A stretch of 64,000 nt of DNA, taken from NCBI RefSeq assembly GCF_048771995.1, contig NC_133050.1, positions 6,306,001-6,370,000 of the forward strand, in the 5' to 3' direction. The stretch comes from Taeniopygia guttata (Eukaryota > Chordata > Aves > Passeriformes > Estrildidae). Positions 10,854-21,889 of the stretch are shown here, in pieces. The first letter of the stretch is position 1; every line of letters begins with the position of its first letter. A model generated the notes under the pieces. It did not search any database, was not told where the DNA came from, and saw nothing but the letters and a program-made list of their open reading frames with translations. The translations under genes and the position numbers were made by a program.

Positions 10854-13800
10854 GTGGGTGTATCGGGAGGATTGTGAGACCCCCGTGCTGTCCTTTGGGT
10901 CGGTGGTCGTGGCAGGAGGAGGTTTGGAGCCGGGGGTGATGCCCCCGAGGGGATGCGGCTTTGGCTCGCAAGGGGTTAAATAAAAGCGGTTGGGGAGCGC
11001 TCAAAAACGAAACTGAACTTTGTTCCGTGGCGATGAGGAAAAGCTGGTGGTGTGTGCGGAGGAGATAATCTGGTTACAGATTAGCTCTGGTTCCTCCTGG
11101 TGCTCCCCTATTCTTGGGGTGACTGTGCAAAAATCCCGAGCGTCCAAAATTGGGTGAGCTCAGGAGTTTCAGATCCTCACCCCCAGTTTGGGTGTAAAGG
11201 GGATTTTTGGTGGGGGGAATTCTCTCACAGGATCATGGAGTGGTTTGGGTTGAAATAGAATTTAAAACTCATCCAGTTCCATGGGCAAGGACACCTTCCA
11301 CCATCCAGGGAAATCTGCTTTAATGCATTTAATCCCGAAATTAATAAACTCAGGAGTTTCCGCTGCTCACCACATTCCAGTTTAAGTGTGAGGCGGTTTT
11401 TGGTGGGGGGAATTCTCTCACAGAACCGTGGAATAGTTTGGGTTGAAATAGAATTTTAAACTTACCCAGTTTGATGAGCAGGGACACTTCCACCATCCTG
11501 GGAAATCTGCTTTAATGCATTTAATCCCAAAATTAATAAATTTAGGAGTTTCAGATCCTTACCCCTACCTAGATTAGGTGTAAGGGGATTTTTGGTGGGG
11601 GGAATTCTCTCACAGAACTGTGGAATGGTTTGGGTTGAAATGGAATTTAAAATTTATCCAATCCCATGGGCAAGGACACCTTCCACCATCCTGGGAAATC
11701 TGCTTTAATGCATTTAATCCCAAAATTAATAAACTCAGGAGTTTCAGATCCTCACCCCTACCCCAGTTTAGGTGTGGGGGGAATTCTCTCACAGGATCAT
11801 GGAGTGGTTTGGGTTGAAATAGAATTTAAAACTTACCCAGTCCCATGGGCAGGGACACTTCCACCATTCAGGGAAATCTGCTTTAATGCATTTAATCCCA
11901 AAATTAATAAATTCAGGAGTTTCAGATCCTCACCCCTACCCCAGTTTAGGTGTGGGGGAAATTCTCTCACAGGATTATGGAATGGTTTGGGTTGAAATAG
12001 AATTTAAAACTCATCCAGTCCCATGGGCAGGGACACCTTCCACCATCCTGGGAAATCTGCTTTAATGTATTTAATTCCAAAATTAATCAACTCAGGAGTT
12101 TCAATTCCTCACCCCTACCCAGTTTAGGTACAAGGGGATTTTGGGGGGAGGGAAATTCTCTCACAGGATCATGGAATAGTTTGGGTTGAAATAGAATTTA
12201 AAACTCATCCAGTTCCACCATCCCTGCCCAGCCTGGCCTTGGGCACCTCCAGGGATGCAGGGGCAGCCCCAGCTGCTGTGGGAAATTCGGTTTTTTTTGT
12301 ATTTCACCCCTTTTGCAGCGCCCTGAAGCCGCTGGAGGAAGTTGAGCCGCAGGGCCTGGCCTGGGGATGAACTGGAAATGAGAAGTTTTGACCCGGTTTT
12401 GTCCTGGTTTTGTGGAACTGGGGCTGAGCTGCATCCCGGGCCAGGGTGGAGCCTGGCAGGGCAGGGTCCGCATTGCCTGCAGCAGTTTTGGGGTTCCTGC
12501 AGCAGTTTTGGGGTTCCTGCAGCACTTTTGGGGTGCCTGGGAGGTGTCAAGGTGCAGATTCCTGGGGGGTGTTTGGTTCAGGTTCATGGAGCAGTTTTGG
12601 GGTTCCTGGAGCAGTTTTGGGGTTCCTTGAGGGATGTCAGGGTGCAGGTTCCTGCAGCAGTTTTGGGGTTCCTGCAGCAATTTTGGGGTTCCTGGTGGGT
12701 TTTAGGGTGCAGTTTCCTGTAGCAGTTTTGGGGTTCCTGGGGGGGTGTTTGGCTCAGGTTCATGGAGCAGTTTTGGAGTTCTGGTGGGTTTTGGGGTGCC
12801 TGCAGCAGTTTTGGGGTGCCTGCAGCAGTTTTGGGGTGCCTGGGAGGTGTCAGGGTGCAGGTTCCTGCAGCAGTTTTGGGGTTCCTGCAGCGGTTTTGGG
12901 GTTCCTGCAGCAGTTTTCGGGTTCCTGGTGGGTTTTAGGGTGTAGGTTCCTGGAGAAGTTTTGGGGTTCCTGGGTGGGGTGTTAGGGTGCAGGTTCCATG
13001 GGGGTGTTTAGTTCAGGTTCATGGAGCAGTTTTGGGGTGCCTGCAGCAGTTTTGGGGTTCTGGGGGGGTGTTTGGTTCAGGTTCATGGAGCAGTTTTGGG
13101 GTGCCTGGGAGGTGTCAGGGTGCAGGTTCCTGCAGCAGTTTTGGGGTTCCTGCAGCAGTTTTGGGGTGCCTACAGCAGTTTTGGGGTTCCAGGGGGGTGT
13201 TTGGTTCAGGTTCCTGCAGCAATTTTGGGATTCCTGGTGGGTTTTAGGGTGCAGCTTCCTGTAGCAGTTTTGGGGTGTCAGGGTGTAGGTTCCTGCAGCA
13301 GTTTTGGGGTGCCTACAGCAGTTTTGGGGTGCCTGGGAGGTGTCAAGGTGCAGATTCCTGGAGGGTGTTTGGTTCAGGTTCATGGAGCAGTTTTGGGGTG
13401 CCTGGGAGGTGTTGAGGTGCAGGTTCCTGCAGCAGTTTTGGGGTTCCTGCAGCAGTTTTGGGGTGCCTACAGCAGTTTTGGGGTTCCTGCAGCAGTTTTG
13501 GGGTTCCTGGGGGGTGTTTGGTTCAGGTTCCTGTAGCAGTTTTGGGGTTCCTGTAGCAGTTTTGGGGTGCCTGCAGCAGTTTTGGGGTTTCCGGGGGGAT
13601 GTTTGGTTCAGGTCCCTGCAGCAATTTTGGGGTTCCTGGTGGGTTTTAGGGTGCAGCTTCCTGTAGCAGTTTTGGGGTTCCTGGGTGGGGTGTCAGGGTG
13701 CGGGTTCCTGCAGCAGTTTTGGGGTTCCTGCAGCAGTTTTGGGGTGCCTGCAGGAATTTTGGGGCTCCTGGGGGGGGTGTTAGGAGTGCAGCTTTCTGTA

Positions 13801-16800
13801 TCAATTTTGGGGTTTCTGGTGGGTGTTGGGATGCAGGTTCCTGGAGCAGTTTTGGGGTCCCTGCAGCACTTTTTGGGGTCCCTGCAGCACTTTTTGGGCT
13901 CCCTGCAGCACTTTTTGGGCTTCCTGCAGCACTTTTTGGGCTCCCTGCAGCACTTTTTGGGCTTCCTGCAGCACTTTTTGGGCTTCCTGCAGCACTTTTT
14001 GGGGTCCCTGCAGGACTTTTTGGGGTCCCTGCAGGACTTTTTGGGGTCCCTGCAGGACTTTTTTGGGTCCCTGCAGCACTTTTTGGGGTCCCTGCAGCAC
14101 TTTTGGGGTCCCTGAAGCACTTTAGGAGTTCCTGCAGCACTTTTGGGCTTAGGGGTTCCTGCAGCACTTTAGGGGTTCCTGCAGCATTTTAGGGCTTACT
14201 GCAGCAGTTTTTGGGGTCCCTGCAGCAGTTTTTGGGGTTCCTGCAGCAGTTTTTGGGGTCCCTGAAGAACTTTTGGGGTTCCTGAAGAACTTTTGGGGTC
14301 CCTGCAGCAGTTTTTGGGGTTCCTGCAGCAGTTTTTGGGGTTCCTGCAGCACTTTTTGGGCTCCCTGCAGCACTTTTTGGGCTCCCTGCAGGTGTTAGCT
14401 GCTGTGTGATGAAACCCCCTCCTCCTGTCCAGGAGGCTGTACCAATTTCTCAGCTCACTGCTTTTTTAAACTTAATTTAATTTTATTTTTGGCCTCTTTC
14501 TTTATTTCTTTTTCTTCTTTTTATTTTGTTTTGTTCCTTGAACACAAAGAAGCTTCGGTTTCATCCCTGGCTGTGTGCTGGGAGGGGCAGAGGGTTCAGT
14601 TCCTCTGCCCCAATTCCCGGACGTGCCTGCTGGAGGATTTTTTGGGGAGGAAGCTCCAGGCTGACGTGAGCACTCGGTGCTTTCCTGAGAGCTCAGGAGG
14701 AACTGCCCGGGGGTGGCTTCCTGTGACTTTCAGCAACAAAAATTTCAATTTCGTCAAAGCCTTGGCTTGTTTGCTTCTCCCCATGGCAGGGCTGGGGAAT
14801 TTAAATTGATTTATTTCAGTTAATTAATAATCCGCTGTTCATCTGCCTCTATCCAGGCTGTGTTTCTCCCAGGTAGAGGAGAATTTAAATGGATTTATTT
14901 CAATTAATTAATAATCCCCTGTTTATCTGCCTGGTTTGGGTCTCCTAGGTAGAGGAGAATTTAAATTTATTTATTTAAATTAATTAATAATCCCTGTTTA
15001 TCTGCCTGGTTTGGGTCTCTGCCCTGCCCGGACTGTTGTTCTCCTAGGTAAAAGGAGAATTTAAATTTATTTATTTAAATTAATTAATAGGCCCCTGTTC
15101 ATCTGCCTCTACCCAGGCTGTTTCTCCCAGGTAGAGGAGAATTTAAATGGATTTATTTCAATTAATTAATAATCCCCTGTTTATCTGCCTGGTTTGGGTC
15201 TCCTAGGTAGTGGAGAATTTATTTATTTAAATTAATTAATAGTCCCCTGTTTATCTGCCTGGTTTGGGTCTCTGCCCTGCCCAGGCCGTGGTTCTCCTAG
15301 GTAAGAAGAGAATTTAAATTTATTTATTTAAATTAATTAATAGTCCCCTGTTCAACTGCCTGGTTTTGGGGTTCCTGTTGGGTGTCAGGGTGCAGGTTCC
15401 TGCAGCAGTTTTGGGGTTCCTGCAGCAGTTTTGGGGCTCCTGCAGCACTTTTGGGGGTTCCTGCGACACTTTTGGGGGTTCCTGCGACACTTTTGGGGGT
15501 TCCTGTTACACTTTTGGGGTTCCTGTTACACTTTTGGGGGTTCCTGCAGCACTTTTGGGGGTTCCTGCAGCACTTTTGGGGGTTCCTGCAGCACTTTTGG
15601 GGGTTCCTGCAGCACTTTTGGGGCTTCCTGCAGCAGTTTTGGGCTTCCTGCAGCAGTTTTGGGGTTCCTACAGCAGTTTTGGGGGTTCCTGTGACACTTT
15701 TGGGGCTCCCTGCAGCACTTTTGGGGCTCCCTGCAGCACTTTTGGGGCTTCCTGCAGCACTTTTGGGGGTTCCTACAGCAGTTTTGGGGTTCCTGCGACA
15801 CTTTTGGGGTTCCTGCAGCACTTTTGGGATTCCTGCAGCAGTTTTGGGGTTCCTGCAGCACTTTTGGGGCTCCCTGAAGCACTTTTGGGGCTCCCTGAAG
15901 CACTTTTGGGGCTTCCTGCAGCACTTTTGGGGTTCCTGCGACACTTTTGGGCTTCCTGTGACAGTTTGGGGGTCCCTGTGGCACTTTTGGGGGTTCCTGT
16001 GGCACTTTTGGGGGTTCCTCTGACACTTTTGGGGGTTCCTGTGACAATTTCGGGGGTTCCTGTGACACTTTTGGGGTTCCTGTGACACTTTTGGGGGTTC
16101 CTGCAGCACTTTTGGGGTTCCTGCAGCACTTTTGGGGGTTCCTGCAGCACTTTTGGGGGTTCCTGTTACACTTTTGGGGGTTCCTGTTACACTTTTGGGG
16201 GTTCCTGTTACACTTTTGGGGTTCCTGCAGCACTTTTGGGGGTTCCTGTGACACTTTTGGGGGCTCCTGTGACACTTCTGGGGCTCCTGCAGCACTTTTG
16301 GACTTCCTGCAGCACTTTTGGGGGTTCCTGCGACACTTTTGGGGTTCCTGTGACACTTTTGGGGCTTCCTGCAGCACTTTTGGGGTTCCTGCAGCACTTT
16401 CAGCCATCCAAACCCCGTGGGGCTGTCCCGAGTGAGGGAGGGCAGCAGAACCCCGTGGGGAAGCAGAACTGGATTTCCATCCCTGACATTTGGGGGGTCC
16501 CACCCCTGACATTTGGGGGTCCCACCCTCTCCCTGCCCCTCCAAAAGGGGTGGGGGGACATTTGCCCCCCAGCCCTGACCCCAAATCCCGCAGGAATGCT
16601 GCGGAAGCTGCGGATCCAGCGAGAAGAAGACCTGCAGGCGGTGGTGGAGGTGGCTGCCCACCTCTTCAGCGACGGGGTGACCAACTGGGGCCGGGTGGTG
16701 ACGCTCATCTCCTTCGGAGCCTTTGTGGCCAAGCACCTGAAGAGCATCCAGCAGGAGCAGGGCATCGGCTGCCTGGCTGCCATCATCACCGAGGCGCTGG

Positions 16801-18196
16801 TGTCCTCCAAGAGGGAGTGGCTGGAGAGCCAGGGGGGCTGGGTGAGTCCCTGACCTGAATTCTGGAGCTTTTTCCAGACTTTTCCCGGTTCTCTGTGGTT
16901 GTTTTTGTGATGTTTGGAGCTAAAAAAGCTTTTCCTGCCCGGCCTGGGGCTGCATTGCCAAAGGAAGGGCAGGGCTGGGGGGCTGAAATGGGGCTGGGGG
17001 TGCACAGGGGATGTTTTGGGATGAAATGGGGCTGGGGGAGTCAGGGGAGCTCAGTTTGACATGCTGGGCTGAAATGGGGCTGGGGGTGCACAGGATGAAA
17101 TGGGGCTGGGGGTGCAGAGGGGATGTGCAGGGTGAAATGGGTCTGGGGGTCACAGGGGATGTTTTAGGCTGAATTGGGTCTGGGGATCTTTTAGGATGAA
17201 ATGGGGCTGGGGATGTTTTAGGATGAAATGGGGCTGGGGGAGTGGGGGGAGCTCAGTTTGACATGCTGGGCTGAAATGGGGCTGGGGGTGCACAGGATGA
17301 AATGGCCCTGGGGATGTTTTAGGATGAATTGGGTCTGGGGGTGCACAGGGTACATGCAGGATTAAATGGGGCTGGGGGAGCACAGGGGATGTTTGAGGCT
17401 GAATTGGGTCTGGGGGTGTGCAGGATGAAATGGGTCTGGGGATATTTTAGGATGAAATGGGGCTGGGGGAGTGAGGGGAGCTCAGTTTGACATGCTGGGC
17501 TGAAATGGGGCTGGGGGAGCACAGGATGAAATGGGGCTGGGGGTGCAGAGGGGATGTGTTGGGATGAAACGGGGCTGGGGATGTTTTAGGATGAAATGAG
17601 TCTAGGGGTGCACAGGGGATATTTTAGGATGAAATGGGTCTGGGGGTGCACAGGGGATATTTGAGGCTGAAATGGGGCTGGGGATGAATTGGGGCTGGGG
17701 GAGCACAGGGGATATTTTAGGATGAAATGGGGCTGGGGATATTTAAGGATGAAATGGGGCTGGGGATCTTTTAGGATGAAATGGGTCTAGGGGTGCATAG
17801 GGGATATTTTAGGCTGAATTGGGTCTGGGGATGTTTTAGGATGAAATGGGGCTGGGGGTGTGCAGGATGAAATGGGGCTGGGGATGTTTTGGGATGAAAT
17901 GGGGCTGGGGGAGCACAGGGGCCATTTGAGGCTGAATTGGGTCTGGGGGTGTTTTAGGCTGAATTGGGGCTGGGGGTGCACAGGGGACATTTGAGGCTGA
18001 GCTGGGGCCGGGGACATTTGAGGCTGAATTGGGTCTGGGGGCCGTGCCAGGCGCTCTGACCCCTCTCCCTCTGTCCCAGGGGGGCTTCGTGGACTTCTTC
18101 CGCCTGGAGGACCTGGAGGGCAGCGTCCGGAACGTTCTGATGGCCTTCGCGGGGGTGGCCGGCCTGGGGGCCAGCCTGGCCTACCTGATCCGGTGA
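10259..18196 (+). CDS. MCL1: MCL1, anti-apoptotic BCL2-family protein (complete, 3 exons)
   Basis: MCL1 holds BAK, BIM and NOXA at the mitochondrial outer membrane and blocks apoptosis; it is short-lived because of an N-terminal PEST region. Exons 10259-10853, 16594-16841 and 18080-18196 sum to 960 nt (319 residues; human 350). The start MFAVKPKAFIGFNLYCGG matches the family N-terminus. BH3 spans about residues 179-197 (LRRVGD core), BH1 has NWGR at 229-232 followed by VVTLISFGAF, and BH2 has WLESQGGW. The C-terminal anchor (about 298-319) ends AYLIR. Exon 2 is 248 bp, as in human, so skipping it would give the BH3-only short form. The caspase site EELD/G is present at Asp99; the second mammalian site (TSTD) is not. 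The PEST region is shorter than in human and carries tandem HRDP repeats. Confidence 0.97.
10355..10414 (+). repeat. MCL1: In-frame 12-bp coding repeat in MCL1
   Basis: Five perfect copies of CCTCACCGGGAC encode (PHRD)5 at residues 33-52. A sixth, degenerate copy lies at 10423-10434. The unit keeps the reading frame, and the copies are identical at the DNA level. Confidence 0.95.
11155..12200. repeat. CR1-derived tandem array in MCL1 intron 1
   Basis: About six units of roughly 150-190 bp. Each contains TCACAGGATCATGGAATGG, GTTTGGGTTGAAATAGAATT, CATGGGCAGGGACACCTTCC and a TTTAATCCCAAAATTAATAA block. The first three blocks match the reverse-complemented 3' end of avian CR1 LINEs, so a CR1 fragment seems to have been amplified in tandem. 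Confidence 0.8.
12200..12300 (-). mobile_element. CR1 LINE fragment (minus strand)
   Basis: CAGCCTGGCCTTGGGCACCT and CCAGGGATGCAGGGGCAGCC match the reverse-complemented CR1 3' region. It continues from the last unit of the CR1-derived array. Confidence 0.6.
12470..14400. repeat. G-rich minisatellite in MCL1 intron 1, about 22-bp unit
   Basis: Unit CAGTTTTGGGGTTCCTGCAG with interspersed longer segments such as GTGTTTGGTTCAGGTTCATG. From about 13860 the unit changes to GCACTTTTTGGGGTCCCTGC. The sense strand of MCL1 is the G-rich one. Each unit holds TTCCTGCAG, which resembles a 3' splice site. Confidence 0.92.
14401..14810. other. Unique island inside MCL1 intron 1
   Basis: About 400 bp without tandem structure between two arrays: a T-rich start, then mixed sequence. 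I see no exon-like block with splice sites and no RNA gene. Confidence 0.5.
14811..15360. repeat. AT-rich tandem repeat in MCL1 intron 1, 75-115-bp unit
   Basis: About six units, each with TAGAGGAGAATTTAAATTTA, TTTAAATTAATTAATAATCC and CTGTTTATCTGCCTGGTTTG. Alternate units also carry CTGCCCTGCCCAGGC. Confidence 0.9.
15361..16410. repeat. G-rich minisatellite, second block, MCL1 intron 1
   Basis: Unit of about 22 bp, GCACTTTTGGGGGTTCCTGC, with GCGACAC and GTGACAC variants. Same family as 12470-14400. It ends about 180 bp before the exon 2 acceptor. Confidence 0.92.
16594..16841 (+). CDS. MCL1: MCL1 exon 2 (BH1 and start of BH2)
   Basis: Acceptor CCCGCAG, donor TGG/GTGAGT, 248 bp, phase 1 to phase 0. 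It encodes GMLRKLRIQREEDL, FSDGVTNWGRVVTLISFGAF, VAKHLK and KREWLESQGGW. The length equals that of the alternatively skipped human exon 2. Confidence 0.97.
16975..18045. repeat. G-rich minisatellite filling MCL1 intron 2
   Basis: Units GGATGAAATGGGGCTGGGG, GGCTGAATTGGGTCTGGGG and GTGCACAGGGGATGTTTTA in variable order. It covers nearly the whole intron and ends about 35 bp before the exon 3 acceptor. Confidence 0.92.
18080..18196 (+). CDS. MCL1: MCL1 exon 3 (BH2 end and membrane anchor)
   Basis: Acceptor CTGTCCCAG, 38 codons plus TGA at 18194-18196. It encodes GGFVDFFRLEDLEG and the hydrophobic tail anchor ending AYLIR. Typical of the family. Confidence 0.97.
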   Translation, partial: GGFVDFFRLEDLEGSVRNVLMAFAGVAGLGASLAYLIR

Positions 18197-18199
18197 GGC

Positions 18200-19275
18200 T
18201 GGAGCTGCCAGGACCTGCCGGGCTGCCAGGACCTGCCGGGCTGCCAGGACCTGCTGCGGAGCTGCCAGGACCTGCTGGGCTGCCCAGGACCCGCAGAGCT
18301 CCCAGCAGAGCTGCCAGGACCTGCCGCGGAGCTGCCAGGACCTGCAGAGCTGCCAGGACCCGCAGAGCTCACGGCAGAGCTGCCAGGACCTGCCGCGGAG
18401 CTGCCAGGACCTGCCGGGCTGCCCAGGACCCGCAGAGCTCCCAGCAGAGCTGCCAGGACCTGCCGCGGAGCTGCCGGGACCTGCCGGGCTGCCAGGACCT
18501 GCAGAGCTGCCAGGACCTGCCGGGCTGCCAGGACCTGCAGAGCTCCCAGCAGAGCTGCCAGGACCTGCCGCGGGGCTGCCAGGACCTGCAGAGCTGCCAG
18601 GACCTGCCGGGCTGCCCAGGACCCGCAGAGCTGCCCAGGACCAGCACCAGCAGAGCTGCTAGGACCTGCAGAGCTGCCAGGACCTGCATTTTGGCAGGAT
18701 TGGCTCCCAGCAGAGCTGCCGGGACCTGCAGAGCTGCCAGGACCAGCACCAGCAGAGCTGCCAGGACCTGCAGAGCTCCCAACAGATCTTCCAGGACCTG
18801 CAGATCTTCCAGGACCTGCAGAGCTGCCAGGACCTGTATAGCCGCCCAGGACCAGCACCAGCAGAGCTGCCAGGACCTGCAGAGCTGCCAGGACCTGCAG
18901 AGCTGCCAGGACCTGCGTTTTTGGCAGGATTGGCTCCCAGCAGAGCTGCCAGGACCTGCAGAGCTGCCCAGGACCCGCACCAGCAGATCTTCCAGGACCT
19001 GCAGAGCTGCCAGGACCTGTACCAGCAGATCTTCCAGGACCTGCAGAGCTGCCAGGACCTGCACCAGCAGAGCTGCCAGGACCTGCAGAACTGCCAGGAC
19101 CTGCACCAGCAGAGCTGCCAGGACCTGCAGAACTGCCAGGACCTGCATTTTTGGCAGGATTGGCTCCCAGCAGATCTTCCAGGACCTGCAGAGCTGCCAG
19201 GACCTGCACCAGCATATCTTCCAGGACCTGCAGAGCTGCCAGGACCTGCAGAGCTGCCAGGACCTGCATTTTGGC
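18200..19275. repeat. MCL1: 18-bp minisatellite at the start of the MCL1 3' UTR
   Basis: Unit GAGCTGCCAGGACCTGCA, about 60 copies, beginning only a few bases after the MCL1 stop. Variant blocks contain CACCAGCAGAT and a TTTTGGCAGGATTGGCTCC segment. The unit length is divisible by three and free of stops, so long frames open on both strands; these are not considered genes. Confidence 0.92.
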
Positions 19276-20010
19276 AGCTGGAGTGGATTTTTCCCGCTTT
19301 GATCCCACTGGGAACCGCCTGTGCTGACGTTTGAGGCTTGTGGGTTCTTTTTTTTCCCTTTTTTCTATTTTATTTTTGATTTTTTCCCTCTGGAAATTCA
19401 CATTTTCCTCCACCTCAGCGTGCCCGAATTGTGCCAGCCTGGCACAAAAAAAACTCTGCCAAAACCTCAACCTCTCCTGACAGCGCGGAAATAACCAATT
19501 TGTAATTATGTACAAAAAAAACCCAACAAAAAAACCACCCCCAGTGGGCTGGGGAGGATGTAGAAAACCTGTAAATGTCTATAAATCTATAGAATATATA
19601 CATTTTTACAGAGCTGACGATACAAAAAGGAGGAATTCCTTCTGCACACGCGTCGTTCCCGCTGGGAAATTGAATTTTCCTGGCAAAGTTCGTCCCTCAA
19701 ATCCTTCAGGGGGGGGTGTGGCAACAGCAGCTGATTTTTTTTTGTTTTAATCTCTTTTTTTTGGGGTTTTTTTGGTGTTTTTTGGGCCGGGGGAGCTGTG
19801 GAAATCTTCCTTCTCTTCCCTTCCTGCTGCTCCGAGCTGATGGTTGAATGTAAAAACCTCCTGGGCTCCCCAAAAGTTGATTTTTTCACCCCAAAAAACT
19901 CTCCTTGCCCACCCCTGGCTCTGAGGGGGGATATTTTTGTCACCAGGCACTGCTGGGGTGCAGAACGAGCTGTAGTTTGGTTAATAAATGTATTTTTTTG
20001 TTCTATTTAT
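19276..20010 (+). other. MCL1: MCL1 distal 3' UTR with poly(A) signal
   Basis: Unique, AU-rich sequence after the repeat, as expected for the unstable MCL1 mRNA. AATAAA lies at 19983-19988, followed by a T-rich stretch. A perfect 7-bp hairpin (TGTGCCA-GCC-TGGCACA) sits at 19430-19446. The polyadenylation position is inferred. Confidence 0.6.
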
Positions 20011-20149
20011 GCTGCTAAAAAACTGCTTTTTCCCCCCACCCCAGCCAGGGGTTCTTGCTGCACCAGGATTTTTGGGATTTTTGGGATTTTTGGGATTTTT
20101 GGGAAAGGCTCTCGGTGTGGAAAAGGGATGGGAGTGTCTGGTGGCAGAA

Positions 20150-20770
20150 AAATTCCACCCTAAAATCATCTGGATAGGAAAAATCCACCCAAAAAATAAT
20201 CTGGAGAGGAAAAATCCCACCCAAAAATAACCTGGAAAGGAAAAATCCACCCAAAAATCACCTGGAAAGGCAAAATTCTGCCACAAAATGCTCAAGCAAA
20301 GCAAAATCCCGCCCCAAAATCCTCTGGAAAAACAAAATCCTGCCCCAAAATCATCTGGAAAGGCAAAATCCAGCCCCAAAATTATCTGGAAAGGCAAAAT
20401 TCTGCCACAAAATGCTCAAGAAAGGCAAAATCCCACCCAAAAATCATCTGGAAAAGCAAAATCCTGCCCCAAAATCCTCTGGAAAGGCAAAATCCTGCCC
20501 CAAAAATAATTTGGAGAGGCAAAATCCCATCAAAATTCTCTGGAAATGCAAAATCCTGTCCCAAAATCCGCTGAAAAAGCAAAATCCTGTCCCAAAATCC
20601 ACTTAAAAAGCAAAATCCCGTCCCAAAATCCACTGAAAAAGAAAAATCCTGTCCCAAAATCCACTGAAAAAGCAAAATCCCACCCAAAATCCACTTAAAA
20701 AGCAAAATCCCACCCCAAAATCCTCTGGAAAAGCAAAATTTTGCCCCAAATTAATCTGGAAAGCAGAAAG
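20150..20770. repeat. About 30-bp minisatellite downstream of MCL1
   Basis: Unit of about 31 bp: AAAATCCTGCCCCAAAATC followed by CTCTGGAAAGGC, about 20 units, drifting to CACTGAAAAAGC at the end. Confidence 0.88.
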
Positions 20771-20989
20771 GAGTGACTCAGCCCTGCTGTGCTGGGTGTG
20801 AATTTCTGCTTTTTTTTTTGGGTGGTTTTTGGTCTGTTTTGTTTTTCCGGTTTTTTGGGGTTTTGTTGGTTTTTTTTGGTGGTTTTTGGGTGTTTTTTTT
20901 TAATTCTGTGGGGTTGTTTTGGGCCTGTTTGGTTGCCCGGGTGCAGCGAGGCCGTGGGGCAAAATTGTTAGAGGGGAGGGGGTCGGGGC

Positions 20990-21870
20990 GGGGGTGCAGC
21001 TGAAATTTGGGGTGCAGGGGCAATTTTGGGGTGCAGGGGGAATTTGGGGTGCAGGTAAAATTTGGGGTGCAAGGGAAATTTGGGGTGCAGGCAAAATTTG
21101 GGGTGTTGGTGGCTCCTAAATTTGGGTGTGGGTGCCTGGGAGGAGTTTGGGGTGCAGGGGAATTTTGGGGTGCAGGGGAAATTTGGGGTGCAGCTGAAAT
21201 TTGGGGTGCAGGGGAAATTTGGGGCGTTGGTGGCTCCTAAATTTGGGTGTTTGTGCCTGGGAGGGGTTGGGGTGCAGCTGAAATTTGGGGTACAGGGGAA
21301 ATTTGGGGTGGGGGTGGCTCCTAAATTTGGGGTGTTTGTGCCTGAGAGGGTTTGGAGTGCAGCTGAAATTTGGGGTGCAAGGGAATTTTGGGGTGCAGCT
21401 GAAATTTGGGGTGCAGGGGAAATTTGGGGTGCAGCTGAAATTTGGGGTGTTGGTGGCTCCTAAATTTGGGTGTGGGTGCCTGGGAGGAGTTTGGGGTGCA
21501 AGGGAATTTTGGGGTGCAGGTGAGATTTGGGGTGCAGGTGAAATTTGGGTATTGGTGGCTCCTAAATTTGGGTGTTTGTGCCTGGGAGGGGTTGGGGTGC
21601 AGCTGAAATTTGGGGTGCAGGCAAAATTTGAGGTGGGGGTGGCTCCTAAATTTGGGTGCTGGTGGCTGGGAGGAGTTTGGGGTGCTGGTGAAATTTGGGG
21701 TGCAGGTGGCTCAGAGATTTTGGGGTGCAGGAGGGGCTCAGGGTGTTGGTGCCTCGCAGGTTTTTGGGGTGTTGGTGGCCCCTAAATTTGGGGTGTGGGT
21801 GCCTGGGAGGAGTTTGGGGTGCTGGGGGGGGGCAGGGAGGATTTGGGGTGCCCTGGACTGATCTTGGGGT
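20990..21870. repeat. G-rich minisatellite (GGTGCAGGGGAAATTTGG)
   Basis: Units of 17-20 bp, with a recurring higher-order block GGTGGCTCCTAAATTTGGGTG plus GTGCCTGGGAGGAGTTTGG every 100-130 bp. Confidence 0.9.
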
Positions 21871-21889
21871 GCCCGAGAAGTGTCAGGGT

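Noticed and set aside
12470-16410. Telomere-like TTTTGGGG repeats
   Set aside because: The motif recalls ciliate telomeres, but avian telomeres are TTAGGG and the motif is part of a 22-bp minisatellite inside an intron.
18181-19515. Long frames on both strands over the MCL1 3' UTR (369 and 444 codons)
   Set aside because: An 18-bp stop-free repeat opens the frames; composition is Gln/Asp/Leu/Cys or Ala/Gly/Pro only. No independent start context or homology.
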